Positions 1 through 6,675 of a stretch of 7,530 nt of DNA are shown piece after piece (within the stretch, counting starts at the first letter, position 1; every line of letters starts with the position of its first letter). Origin of the DNA: Candidatus Latescibacterota bacterium (GTDB lineage Bacteria > Latescibacterota > UBA2968 > UBA8231). The stretch covers positions 1-7,530 of the forward strand of contig JAJDYK010000201.1 of NCBI GenBank assembly GCA_022825185.1, given 5' to 3'. The notes under the pieces are model-generated. The model had not been told where the DNA came from, made no database searches, and saw only the letters and a list, made by a program, of their open reading frames with translations. The translations under genes were made by a program, and so were the position numbers.

Positions 1-1
1 C

Positions 2-235
2 TTGGTCCGCGCCCTCGGCCAGCCCATCCTGAGCACCAGCGCCAACTACGCCGATCAAGAGGTGATAACCGAGCCGTGGGCCTTAGAGGAAGAGTTAGGG
101 TCGCAAGTGGATTTGATCTTGGAGTGCGGGCCGCTGCCCGTGGAGGCCTCGAGCGTGGTGTCGTTAGTGGGGGATCAAGTCGAGATAATCCGCGAGGGCA
201 AAGGGGATTTAAGCTTGTTTGTCGAGGAAGCGTAA
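2..235 (+). CDS. YciO/Sua5/YrdC-family protein, C-terminal part (5' end outside window)
   Basis: This is the last 77 residues of a protein that enters from the left edge, so the TTG at base 2 is probably internal. The segment GQPILSTSANYADQE matches the conserved STSAN motif of the YrdC fold, and the tail IIREGKGDLSLF resembles the end of YciO-type members. Family proteins bind RNA and nucleotides. True Sua5/TsaC enzymes make threonylcarbamoyl-AMP from threonine, bicarbonate and ATP for t6A37 of tRNA, whereas YciO proteins are related but less certain in activity. The basic N-terminal half is missing, so the subfamily cannot be fixed. The TAA stop lies 43 bases before the preferred sppA start, and a TTG alternative start of sppA would overlap it. 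Co-transcription with sppA is therefore likely. Confidence in the superfamily is good, in the exact enzyme low. Confidence 0.82.
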   Translation: MVRALGQPILSTSANYADQEVITEPWALEEELGSQVDLILECGPLPVEASSVVSLVGDQVEIIREGKGDLSLFVEEA

Positions 236-278
236 GAGGCGTCTCAGGAAGAAAGGTAACACGGTTTCGACATTGCCT

Positions 279-2612
279 ATGCGCTCGTTCCAATTCCTCT
301 GCTGCCTCCTCGCCGCAAACGCCGCAAACGCCGCAAACGCTCAATCCCCGTTTATTTCCTACGCCGAGCGCGCCGAATTCGCCCTCGCCGCTTTTGGCGG
401 GCTGGACATGGGTCTCTACGGCTACGCCAATCCCGCGTTGCTCAGCTATGTCGAGGGCGTGGAGCAAGGAGTCGCTTGGTCGGACAGTAACTCTACTCAG
501 TCGTGGGGCCTTTTTACAACCATGCCCCGTTTGGGATTTGGCATGATAAACGGCCGCCGCGACCGCGAGTACCGGGCCGGACTCAGCAGCGGCGACCGCA
601 ACTTCAGTCTCGGGGTGAGCATGGGATGGGGCAGCGTGCGGCACGTCGTCCTCGGGGGGATTTGGCGGCCCGGGCCGCGCCTCTCAGTAGGAGGCACCTT
701 CACTTCGACTTTTGCAAACGAGGGCCGCGAAGGGGCCGTCGATCTCGCTCTGCGTCCCTGGGGAGATGAGCGGCTAACTTTATATGCGGATTACGCACGC
801 GACGACGAAACGGAGTTCTGGAGCACGGGAGCCGTAGTTGAGCTGGTGCCGGGGCTGGCGCTGACGGGACGCTTGTTCGATGACCACACTCTGAGCATTG
901 GTTTGCGCATCGGACTGGGCGCGGCCGATTTCCAAGCGCAGGCGCGGGGGAGCACCTTCCAGACGTATGCGGCGCGCTTCGGCGCGCAGCGCGGGAACCT
1001 ATTCCGGCCGCGAGCGCGCTACCTATCGCTGGAATTATCCGGGCCGGTGCAACACCGCCGCTTTGCTTTCTTCGACGACTCGCAGAGTTTGCTCAGTCTC
1101 ATCGCCCTATTGGAACGCGCACGCCGCGATCCAGCGATCAAGGGCCTCGCCATCAATGCGTCGGGTCTGCGAATCAGCCCGGCCCTCGGTTGGGAACTGC
1201 GGGAGAAGCTGCGCCAGATCCGCGCTGGAGGGAAGCGGGTCGTGGTGTACATCGACCGCGTCGATATCTCCGGCTATCACTGGGTTTCGGCGGCCGATCA
1301 CTTGGTGCTCGACCCGGCTGGCGCAATCGGCTTGCAGGGCTATGTGGCGGGGTACACGTACTTCAAAGATGCGTTGGACAAGCTCGGAATCGGCTTCGAC
1401 GAGTGGCGACTTTTCCGCTACAAATCCGCGACCGAACCATACGTCCGCCGCGACATGTCCGCAGGTGAGCGCGAGCAACTAACAGTCCTACTCGACGACT
1501 GGTACGCCCTCGCCCGCGGCGACATCAGCGCCGATCGCTCGCTGGCACCCGAGCAATTCGACCGCCTCGTGGAAGACACCGCGTTCTTCCTCCCGCAAGA
1601 AGCCCTCGACGCCGGCCTAGTGGACCGCCTCGGCCGCTGGAGCGAAATCGACCCCACAGTCGAAGACCACCCCGTCGTCGCAGCCCATTCGTACATGAGG
1701 CCAGCCGACCGGCGCTGGGGACAGCGCAAGCGCATTGCCGTCGTCTATGCGCTCGGCATCTGCGCCATGGACGCCGGCATGGGTGCGCGGCGGCTCGTCG
1801 GCGAGATTGCCTCGGCCTGTGCGGCAGCCGACGCCGTGGTCCTGCGCGTCGATTCCCCGGGCGGCGACATCCTGCCCTCGGCCCTCGTGGCCGACGCCGT
1901 GTTAAAATGCCGCGAGCGCAAGCCCGTCATCGTCTCGCAGGGCTATCTCGCGGCTTCGGGCGGGTACATGATCTCGCTGCCCGGCGATGCCATCGTCACC
2001 GCGCCCAACACCATCACCGGCTCGATTGGGGTCATTGCCGGCTGGGCGTACAACACCGGACTCAAGGAAAAGTTAGGCTTGAGCACGAGCCGCGTGCAGG
2101 TGGGGCGCCACGCGGATTTGCCTTTTGGCATGACCCTGCCCCTGCTCGGTCTGCGCTTGCCAGATCGCACTTTCACTGAAGACGAAAGCGCGCGCATGGA
2201 GCACACCATCCGCTCGCTGTACGAGGACTTCGTCGCCAAGGTCGCCAGCCGCCGCCATATTGCACCAGACTCAGTCGAAGTCATCGCCCAAGGCCGCGTC
2301 TGGAGCGGCCAGCGCGCCGTCCAGCTCGGCCTCGCCGACCGAATCGGCGGTCTCGAAGCGGCCATCGCGCTAGCCAAGGAAAAAATCGGGCTGTCAGCCG
2401 ACGAGACCGTTGAGCTGCTGGAGCGGCCCCGGCCCAAGCTCTTTTCGTCCGCGCTGTTGCGCCCGCGGCTGTTGGGCCTCGACGCGCAACCCACCCCCGA
2501 ACTTGACTACCTGCAATTTCGCCTTCAGCACAATGGCTTGCCCTTGTTGCTGGTTCCCGCCAACCATGTACCGAGCCCTATGGGGCTATATGGAGAGAAA
2601 ACCTATGAGTGA
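279..2612 (+). CDS. sppA: Signal peptide peptidase SppA (S49, tandem-domain type) with N-terminal barrel-like domain
   Basis: This is a 777-residue envelope serine protease of family S49, expected to degrade signal peptides left after secretion. Residues 1-21 look like a Sec signal (MRSFQFLCCLL, then three ANA cleavage-type motifs). Residues about 22-240 are rich in alternating beta strands and glycine, with a GYANPALLSY motif like PorV/FadL-type barrels. From about residue 248 there are two S49 domains. The catalytic lysine is Lys382 in FRYKSATEPY and the nucleophile is Ser560 in YLAASGGYMIS, matching the E. coli SppA Lys209/Ser409 arrangement. RVDSPGGD (524-530) and GSIGVIAG are also conserved. 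E. coli SppA is 618 residues, so the extra length is the N-terminal domain. ATG 279 is chosen because it gives a compact signal peptide. The purine-rich AGGAAGAAAGG at 246-256 is rather far away (22 bases). A TTG at 219 is the alternative and would add a very basic 20-residue leader. Protease assignment is firm; the start and barrel domain are less so. Confidence 0.93.
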   Translation: MRSFQFLCCLLAANAANAANAQSPFISYAERAEFALAAFGGLDMGLYGYANPALLSYVEGVEQGVAWSDSNSTQSWGLFTTMPRLGFGMINGRRDREYRAGLSSGDRNFSLGVSMGWGSVRHVVLGGIWRPGPRLSVGGTFTSTFANEGREGAVDLALRPWGDERLTLYADYARDDETEFWSTGAVVELVPGLALTGRLFDDHTLSIGLRIGLGAADFQAQARGSTFQTYAARFGAQRGNLFRPRARYLSLELSGPVQHRRFAFFDDSQSLLSLIALLERARRDPAIKGLAINASGLRISPALGWELREKLRQIRAGGKRVVVYIDRVDISGYHWVSAADHLVLDPAGAIGLQGYVAGYTYFKDALDKLGIGFDEWRLFRYKSATEPYVRRDMSAGEREQLTVLLDDWYALARGDISADRSLAPEQFDRLVEDTAFFLPQEALDAGLVDRLGRWSEIDPTVEDHPVVAAHSYMRPADRRWGQRKRIAVVYALGICAMDAGMGARRLVGEIASACAAADAVVLRVDSPGGDILPSALVADAVLKCRERKPVIVSQGYLAASGGYMISLPGDAIVTAPNTITGSIGVIAGWAYNTGLKEKLGLSTSRVQVGRHADLPFGMTLPLLGLRLPDRTFTEDESARMEHTIRSLYEDFVAKVASRRHIAPDSVEVIAQGRVWSGQRAVQLGLADRIGGLEAAIALAKEKIGLSADETVELLERPRPKLFSSALLRPRLLGLDAQPTPELDYLQFRLQHNGLPLLLVPANHVPSPMGLYGEKTYE
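312..338 (+). repeat. 9-bp tandem repeat, three copies, in the sppA signal peptide
   Basis: Three perfect copies of GCCGCAAAC lie head to tail, followed by a partial fourth (GC). In the sppA frame they encode Ala-Ala-Asn repeats, giving three successive Ala-Asn-Ala sites at residues 13-21 of the ATG-279 protein. Ala-X-Ala is the signal peptidase I recognition pattern, so the site is present in triplicate. Because the unit is 9 bases long, gain or loss of copies keeps the frame and only changes the length of the leader. Confidence 0.9.
2592..2597 (+). promoter_or_regulatory. Ribosome-binding site GGAGAG of the PLP-enzyme gene
   Basis: GGAGAG lies 7 bases before the ATG at 2605 and inside the last codons of sppA. 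It fixes the start of the SelA-like gene at 2605. The same frame is open much further upstream (to about 2410), but those codons translate to sequence unlike the family and simply shadow the sppA end. Confidence 0.7.
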
Positions 2613-3723
2613 GGAAGCCCGCGCACTGTACGCGGATATGGGGGCGACGCCCGTAATCAACGCCCTCGGCCCGCGCACCCTTTTAGGGGGATCATCCCCC
2701 CACCCGGACATCATCGCCGCGATGGAACTAGCCGGCCGCTACTACGTTGACATGGACGCCTTCTTGGCGAGCACGGGGCGAATCGTCGCCGACCTGCTCG
2801 GAGCCGAAGCCGCGCTAATTACCCCTGGCTGCGCCGCCGCATTGGTCCTCGGCACAGCCGCCTGCATCACCGGCTCAGACCCGGAGAAAATGGCCCGCCT
2901 ACCCGATACGACCGGCATGCCCAACCAAGTGGTCATCCAAAAGGCCCAGTGCTACAAATACGACCGCGTGGTGCGCCTGCCCGGCGTCACCCTCGTGGAG
3001 GCGGGCACAGAGCAAGGCACCACAGCCGCCGAACTCGACGCGGCCATCGGCCCCCAAACCGCCGCCCTGCTCTACCCGGCCATCGACAACGAAGCCGCCA
3101 TCGTCCCGCTGGACTCGGCCATTGACATTGCCCACGCCCGCGACGTCCCGGTCTTCGTCGATGCGGCCTTCCGCGTCTATCCCCTAGACGGCTTGACCCA
3201 ATACATCGCGGCCGGGGCCGATCTAGTCGGCTATGGTGCCAAGTACGTGGGCGCACCCAACTCTTCGGGCATTCTCTGCGGTCGCGCCGACTTAATCGCC
3301 GCAGCCCACTTGCACAGCTTCGCCTGCTTTGAAACCCGCGACCTAGAAGGGGTTGGCCGCCCGCTCAAGATCGACCGCCAAGAGGTCGTCGGCGTGGTCT
3401 TAGCCCTGCGCCGCTGGCTGGCTATGGACCACGACGCCCGCAACCAAAGCGACACTCGCCGCGCCGAGACCGTGCGTCAGCACCTCGGCGAATTGCCCCA
3501 CGTGCAAAGCTCGGTCAATGGCCCGTCCCTGACCCTGACCTTGGACGAACAAGCACTCGGCCAAACCGCCGCCGAGATCGAGGTCGCTTTGCGCAACGGC
3601 AATCCCTCGGTCTGGCTCTCAGCGGCTCCGGGCCAGCTTCACTTGTCCATGCCTACGGTGTCCGACGGCGACGAGGAGCTCTTGGCAGCGCGGGTTAGGG
3701 AAGTGCTGGGGTTTGGAGGGTAG
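2605..3723 (+). CDS. SelA-like PLP-dependent enzyme (aminotransferase class V fold)
   Basis: This is a 372-residue fold-type I pyridoxal-phosphate enzyme of the SelA-related group (COG1921-like). It is probably a cytoplasmic lyase or transferase on an amino acid or amino sugar. The N-terminal motif ATPVINALGPRTLLGGS, the segment GAEAALITPGCAAALVLGTAA (phosphate-binding region), LPDTTGMPNQVVIQK, and VPVFVDAAFRVYP (cofactor aspartate region) follow the family order. Lys213 in GYGAKYVGAPNSSGILCGR is the expected Schiff-base lysine. True bacterial SelA is longer (about 460 residues) because of an N-terminal tRNA(Sec)-binding domain, which is absent here, so selenocysteine synthesis is unlikely. 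Relatives include D-glucosaminate-6-phosphate ammonia lyase (DgaE) and many uncharacterised enzymes. The ATG overlaps the sppA stop by 8 bases (ATGAGTGA), which implies translational coupling. The substrate cannot be inferred. Confidence 0.87.
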   Translation: MSEEARALYADMGATPVINALGPRTLLGGSSPHPDIIAAMELAGRYYVDMDAFLASTGRIVADLLGAEAALITPGCAAALVLGTAACITGSDPEKMARLPDTTGMPNQVVIQKAQCYKYDRVVRLPGVTLVEAGTEQGTTAAELDAAIGPQTAALLYPAIDNEAAIVPLDSAIDIAHARDVPVFVDAAFRVYPLDGLTQYIAAGADLVGYGAKYVGAPNSSGILCGRADLIAAAHLHSFACFETRDLEGVGRPLKIDRQEVVGVVLALRRWLAMDHDARNQSDTRRAETVRQHLGELPHVQSSVNGPSLTLTLDEQALGQTAAEIEVALRNGNPSVWLSAAPGQLHLSMPTVSDGDEELLAARVREVLGFGG

Positions 3724-3744
3724 GCCACATCGCCGCGCCCAAAC

Positions 3745-5673
3745 TCACATGGTAAACCAGTTCGACATGCCGCCAAAATAGTCGATGATCAGCCACATGC
3801 CCGCCGAGCCAAAAGCCCCCAGCACCATGCCGAGAAAGAGCGGGCGCAGCAAGCGATAGCCCCTGGCCCCGCCGTATTTCAAAATGACCGCTTTGAGAGC
3901 CCAGGCGATAAAGACCGAAAACCAAATCTGGCTGATCGGGTAGGTCAGACCGAGGACTAGGCCGATGGGATGGATCGGGAAGCCGACGAAACGCGCCTTG
4001 AGAAAGCTCAGCACGGCCATGACAGCGCTGCCGATGCCGGTGTAGATGAGGTGCCAGCCATAGATTTCCTCCGGGTTGTTGATATTGTGCGCGATCCAGT
4101 TGCCCGTCAGTTGGGTCAAGCCGCCAAAACCCCAACCTCCGAGATTGATGCCACCGTATTTATACGCCAACGTGGTAACCGCCCACACCGCGGAAATCAG
4201 CGTGACCACTATGGTTGCGGCGATCGCCCAAAACAGCCGCCGGGTCTCCAAACGCATAACCTCGGCGATCTTGAGGCCGGTCGCCGCTGAGGCCATGACG
4301 AAGGTGCGCAAATCGGCTGTCCAAGGGAAGTTCATGCCGAGCGCCGTCAACCCACTCGCTCCGAGCGCGGTCGGCCCAAGCGCCGTGACCATAAATACCG
4401 GCGGAGCCACTGGCGACACCCCGTAGGCGAGGCCGGCTTGGGAGACAATGCGCGCCAAACCGATAAAAGTGGCCAAGCAGAGCAGAAAATAAAAAAGCGC
4501 AATACCGAACTGCAGGCCGGTTTGCGCCAGCCACCACACGGCGAAGATCGACCCGAAGATAAAACCCAGCACGGCCGTGCGGTACGAGAGCATCTCGCTG
4601 CTATCGTCAATCGTTGGATCGCGCTTGAAGGCCTTGCGCAGCACGTCGCCGATATGTTGGCGCGCAGCCCACAGGATGGAAAAGACCAAGAAGAACATCG
4701 CGCCTTGCGCTAGGTGGGCGACGCTGGCCGAAGCGGGCATTGAGTAGGGCTGCGACGGGCCAATGCTCCAGCCGAACAGACGCTCGACCCCCGTGTGGAC
4801 ATAGGCGAGAAAGGCGAAAAACCACACGCCGAACGAGACATCGAGGCTCAACAGATACGAAAGCCCGATGACCTCGAAGCGCGGGTAAAGGTTCAGCCGC
4901 ACGGATTCGCGCAGCAAGCGCAGCGGGGTATTCAACTGGATGAAGGGAAAGTAGTTGAAGTAGGAGTGCAGGCCATTGACGAGATTGATGAGAAACGGGA
5001 TCAGAAAGCCGACCCAAGTCAGATAGTTGCGCAGCAACGACGGCAGCAGACGGCCCCGCTCCCCTTGAGCCAATTCGAGCGGCAGGATCGAGAGCGGGAA
5101 GAGCAGACGCTCGTGTTCCATCCACTGCTTGCGCAGGATGACCAACATGCAGAGCGTGACGAAATAAACGCTGAGTATGAAAAACCCCCAAGCCAACAAC
5201 GGCTTGTCCCACAGCCCCCAGGGCACGGGCTCGCCGCGCGCCGCTCCCTCAAAGAGCTTCCAGGTCGCCGCGCGGTCCTGGGACACGAGCCAGGGTTTGA
5301 TGTGCGGGTGGATTATATTGGCCCAGTCGTTCTCTGGCGTGGCAAAGTAAAACAGCCCCCCTAAAAACGGGATCAAGTTCATAACGAAACCCCAAGAGGG
5401 AATCGCCGAAGCCACGATCATCATTATGTAAATGGTCGCCAATTCGCCGCTGTGCAGCCGCGAACCAGTGAGCAGCTGGGCAAGGGGATTGAGCAGCAAA
5501 GTGAGCAGAAAGAACAGGAAGATGGCGGCACCAGTGGAATAATCCGCGGCCATAGCCGAACCGCGCACCACCAGCGTGCCATAGGATTCCCCAAAGGAGA
5601 TCGCAGTAGCGCAGAGCAGGCCGATAAAAACCGCCCGTTTGGAAACGCCGCGCTGTGGTTGGACTTCTGTCAC
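3745..5673 (-). CDS. Polytopic membrane protein, DUF6784/DUF6785-type (OPT-like), function unknown
   Basis: This 642-residue protein has roughly 13-15 hydrophobic segments spread along its full length. Examples are about residues 12-35, 46-68, 77-111 and 158-182, plus a pair around AVWWLAQTGLQFGIALFYFL, and the final segment FLGMVLGAFGSAGMWLIID. Conserved-looking loops include ESYGTLVVRGSAM, SGELATIYIMMIV, LNTPLRLL and FPIHPIGLVLG. The last resembles the C-terminal NPIGLAIG-type loop of oligopeptide-transporter (OPT) proteins. I place it with the DUF6785/DUF6784 proteins common in Poribacteria and Planctomycetes. That placement is from memory and was not searched. A transport role is inference and the substrate is unknown. 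The start is GTG at 5673, with AAAGG 5 bases upstream. An in-frame TGA lies at about 5774, and no other standard start codon lies between. It converges on the PLP gene with a 21-base gap. Confidence 0.8.
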   Translation of the reverse strand: MTEVQPQRGVSKRAVFIGLLCATAISFGESYGTLVVRGSAMAADYSTGAAIFLFFLLTLLLNPLAQLLTGSRLHSGELATIYIMMIVASAIPSWGFVMNLIPFLGGLFYFATPENDWANIIHPHIKPWLVSQDRAATWKLFEGAARGEPVPWGLWDKPLLAWGFFILSVYFVTLCMLVILRKQWMEHERLLFPLSILPLELAQGERGRLLPSLLRNYLTWVGFLIPFLINLVNGLHSYFNYFPFIQLNTPLRLLRESVRLNLYPRFEVIGLSYLLSLDVSFGVWFFAFLAYVHTGVERLFGWSIGPSQPYSMPASASVAHLAQGAMFFLVFSILWAARQHIGDVLRKAFKRDPTIDDSSEMLSYRTAVLGFIFGSIFAVWWLAQTGLQFGIALFYFLLCLATFIGLARIVSQAGLAYGVSPVAPPVFMVTALGPTALGASGLTALGMNFPWTADLRTFVMASAATGLKIAEVMRLETRRLFWAIAATIVVTLISAVWAVTTLAYKYGGINLGGWGFGGLTQLTGNWIAHNINNPEEIYGWHLIYTGIGSAVMAVLSFLKARFVGFPIHPIGLVLGLTYPISQIWFSVFIAWALKAVILKYGGARGYRLLRPLFLGMVLGAFGSAGMWLIIDYFGGMSNWFTM

Positions 5674-5759
5674 ATTCGCCTTTGCCAGAATTTCGCTCGT
5701 TGCCCACGTCTTTCCGCAGCCAGCCCCATAATCGAGACGCGACCGCCGTTCCGTGCTGT

Positions 5760-5800
5760 AAACTATAGGGCGTCAACGACATTATCAAAGCCGATAGTTT
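5760..5800. repeat. Inverted repeat AAACTAT/ATAGTTT flanking the possible promoter
   Basis: AAACTAT (5760-5766) and ATAGTTT (5794-5800) are perfect 7-base arms separated by 27 bases. They bracket the candidate minus-strand promoter, and one arm overlaps its -10 element. The arrangement could be an operator, but arms this short may occur by chance. Confidence 0.3.
5762..5788 (-). promoter_or_regulatory. Possible promoter for the membrane-protein gene
   Basis: On the minus strand TTGATA (5788-5783) is followed after 15 bases by TATAGT (5767-5762), about 90 bases before the GTG start at 5673. The -10 element is good but the spacing is shorter than the usual 17. Sigma-70 consensus use in this organism is assumed. 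Confidence 0.3.
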
Positions 5801-5875
5801 CACAGCGGTATTTCACGCGATAGCTGGCAAAGACTTGCCCCGGTCATCCCCGCGCCTTAAATCCTACGAGCAACC

Positions 5876-5959
5876 ATGTCCACTGAAGAAGGAATCTATA
5901 TCAATGGGAAGAGGCACATGGTAGCCATTGTCGCCGCCCAAGCAATTGCGCATCTATGA
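5876..5959 (+). other. Tiny ORF of 27 codons, ATGA-overlapping the helicase fragment
   Basis: The ORF starts MSTEEGIYINGKRHM and ends IAHL, with the stop TGA inside ATGA (5956-5959), the start of the next frame. No convincing ribosome-binding site precedes it and I do not recognise it. The four-base overlap is typical of coupled genes, so this may be the remnant of a small gene that once preceded the helicase. It could also be chance. Confidence 0.3.
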
Positions 5960-6075
5960 GCACAGCACAACAACAGGCCGAAGCCCTAGCGGCCGGGCTA
6001 TACGCCCACCAAGTCGAGGGCATCGCCTTTTTGTTGGGTCGCCAGCGGTTCGCTCTTTTTGCCAGATCCCATTGA
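5956..6075 (+). pseudogene. N-terminal remnant of an SNF2-like helicase
   Basis: The 39-residue reading frame contains LYAHQVEGIAFLLGRQRFAL, which closely resembles the segment just before helicase motif I in SNF2/RapA-type ATPases (pattern L-x-x-HQ-x-EG-x-x-FL-x-x-R). In intact proteins the Walker A segment (DDMGLGKT-like) follows directly. Here it is missing and the frame ends at RSH and TGA. The break falls near 6050-6060, by the run CTCTTTTTGCC. The rest of the roughly 500-1000-residue protein is gone. The ATG overlaps the stop of the preceding tiny ORF. The call rests on one motif, so it is moderate. Confidence 0.5.
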
Positions 6076-6178
6076 AGTGGAACAGACCTATCGGTACGCC
6101 GGTGTTCGCACACGACGGGGAGCGGACTTGACCATAAAATTAGTTGCCAGCGATGCCGACAAGGACGAGCCTATATAA
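6059..6178 (+). pseudogene. Open fragment of unknown origin, cut by the IS982-like end
   Basis: From the T-run at 6056-6060, a different frame from the helicase piece reads LPDPIEVEQTYRYAGVRTRR and onward to DKDEPI. Its composition looks coding. The stop TAA (6176-6178) is the first triplet of the left inverted repeat of the IS remnant, so the frame was probably truncated by the insertion. I do not recognise the sequence. It may be the C-terminal region of the lost helicase or a piece of a neighbouring gene brought together by a deletion. Confidence 0.35.
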
Positions 6179-6191
6179 CGTGAATTCGGAT
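6176..6191 (+). repeat. Left terminal inverted repeat of the IS982 remnant
   Basis: TAACGTGAATTCGGAT pairs with the complement of 6653-6668, with two mismatches. It supplies the stop codon of the truncated frame to its left. Confidence 0.65.
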
Positions 6192-6237
6192 GAGCAGAGG
6201 GGCGAAAGCTCAACAGGCTAGTTTTTGTCTCCAGTCG

Positions 6238-6599
6238 ATCACCAAGCTCAAAACTAACGTTTCTTGGTTGACAGCGGGAATCGTCGCGTTATTTTTGCAA
6301 ACGCGTCCATTACAAACGTGTTTATTAAGCAAGTCCCGCTACATCGGGTTATTGTTGAATACAAGAACTTTGTTCGGCATACGATAGCACCCTTAAGATT
6401 GGCGAATAGGAAAACCCTTCACTTGGCAGACCAATTCCTGCTGTGCAAACGAGCTTTTATCGAAACCATCATCGATCAACTCAAAAATATCGCCCAGATT
6501 GAACACACAAGGCTTCACCGCGACTTCAGGCGCGGCCATCGCAGCCCGAGCGATTTTATGATCAATCTCATCGGCGGATTAATTGCCTATTGCCAATAA
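6238..6599 (+). pseudogene. IS982-family transposase remnant (C-terminal region)
   Basis: Two frames carry family sequence. ITKLKTN (6238-6258) matches the conserved ITKLKxN stretch that follows the DKGY region in IS982 transposases. In another frame, from about 6411 to the TAA at 6597-6599, [20 protein letters not shown] is followed by IEHTR and [19 protein letters not shown], the signature C-terminal block of the DDE domain including its last acidic residue. About 150 bases between the two blocks do not match what I remember of the family. Eight extra residues (LHRDFRRG) interrupt the usual IEHTRHRSP. A working enzyme has nearly 300 residues, so this copy is dead. Confidence 0.75.
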
Positions 6600-6652
6600 C
6601 CTAAAAACTAGCCCTAAAAAGCGATGCACGACTCCAGTTAGAAGGCCGCTTA

Positions 6653-6668
6653 ACCCGAACTCACGTTA
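6653..6668 (-). repeat. Right terminal inverted repeat of the IS982 remnant
   Basis: ACCCGAACTCACGTTA is the inverted partner of 6176-6191. It ends 28 bases before the start codon of the first lipoprotein gene, so the insertion sits directly in that gene's upstream region. CTCAC-GTTAA-GTGAG (6660-6674) also forms a small palindrome across the element boundary. Confidence 0.65.
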
Positions 6669-6675
6669 AGTGAGA

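Larger units (their letters stand above)
5674..5875. other. Intergenic region upstream of the membrane-protein gene
   Basis: No coding region was recognised here. The stretch carries a possible minus-strand promoter, a 7-base inverted repeat around it, and a small hairpin (GGCAA, 4-base loop, TTGCC at 5826-5839) with no T tract after it. It separates the GC-rich gene block on the left from the decayed, more AT-rich region on the right. Confidence 0.6.
6176..6668. mobile_element. Decayed, internally deleted IS982-family element
   Basis: The element is bounded by imperfect 16-base inverted repeats, 14 of 16 matching: TAACGTGAATTCGGAT on the left and the complement TAACGTGAGTTCGGGT on the right. 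It contains out-of-frame pieces of an IS982-type transposase. At 493 bases it is about half the usual IS982 length of about 1 kb. Most of the 5' part of the transposase gene is absent and the remaining reading frame is broken. No clear target-site duplication was seen (the flanks are GCCTATA and AGTGAGA), as expected for an old or rearranged copy. Confidence 0.65.

Noticed and set aside
219..278. TTG at 219 as the sppA start
   Set aside because: It adds a 20-residue RKRKRRLRKK-rich leader before the signal peptide and overlaps the upstream gene. It is possible, since AAAGGGG lies 12 bases upstream, but ATG 279 gives a normal signal peptide.
1943..2494. Long minus-strand open frame inside sppA
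   Set aside because: It is arginine/serine-rich shadow translation opposite strongly conserved S49 sequence.
2605..3723. Selenocysteine biosynthesis gene selA
   Set aside because: The protein is too short and lacks the N-terminal tRNA(Sec)-binding domain. No selB or tRNA(Sec) is nearby.
4795..5364. Long plus-strand open frame opposite the membrane protein
   Set aside because: It is a hydrophilic, glutamine- and arginine-rich shadow of a hydrophobic coding strand, with no recognisable motif.
5249..5803. 184-codon minus-strand frame at the start of the membrane-protein gene
   Set aside because: It overlaps the real gene in another frame and has the mixed composition of an out-of-frame shadow.
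5826..5839. Hairpin GGCAA/TTGCC as terminator
   Set aside because: The stem is five base pairs, with no T tract on either side and no gene ending nearby.
6268..6294. TTGACA as a plus-strand promoter -35 box
   Set aside because: It lies inside the IS remnant and has only TTATTT at the expected -10 position. It is far from the lipoprotein start.
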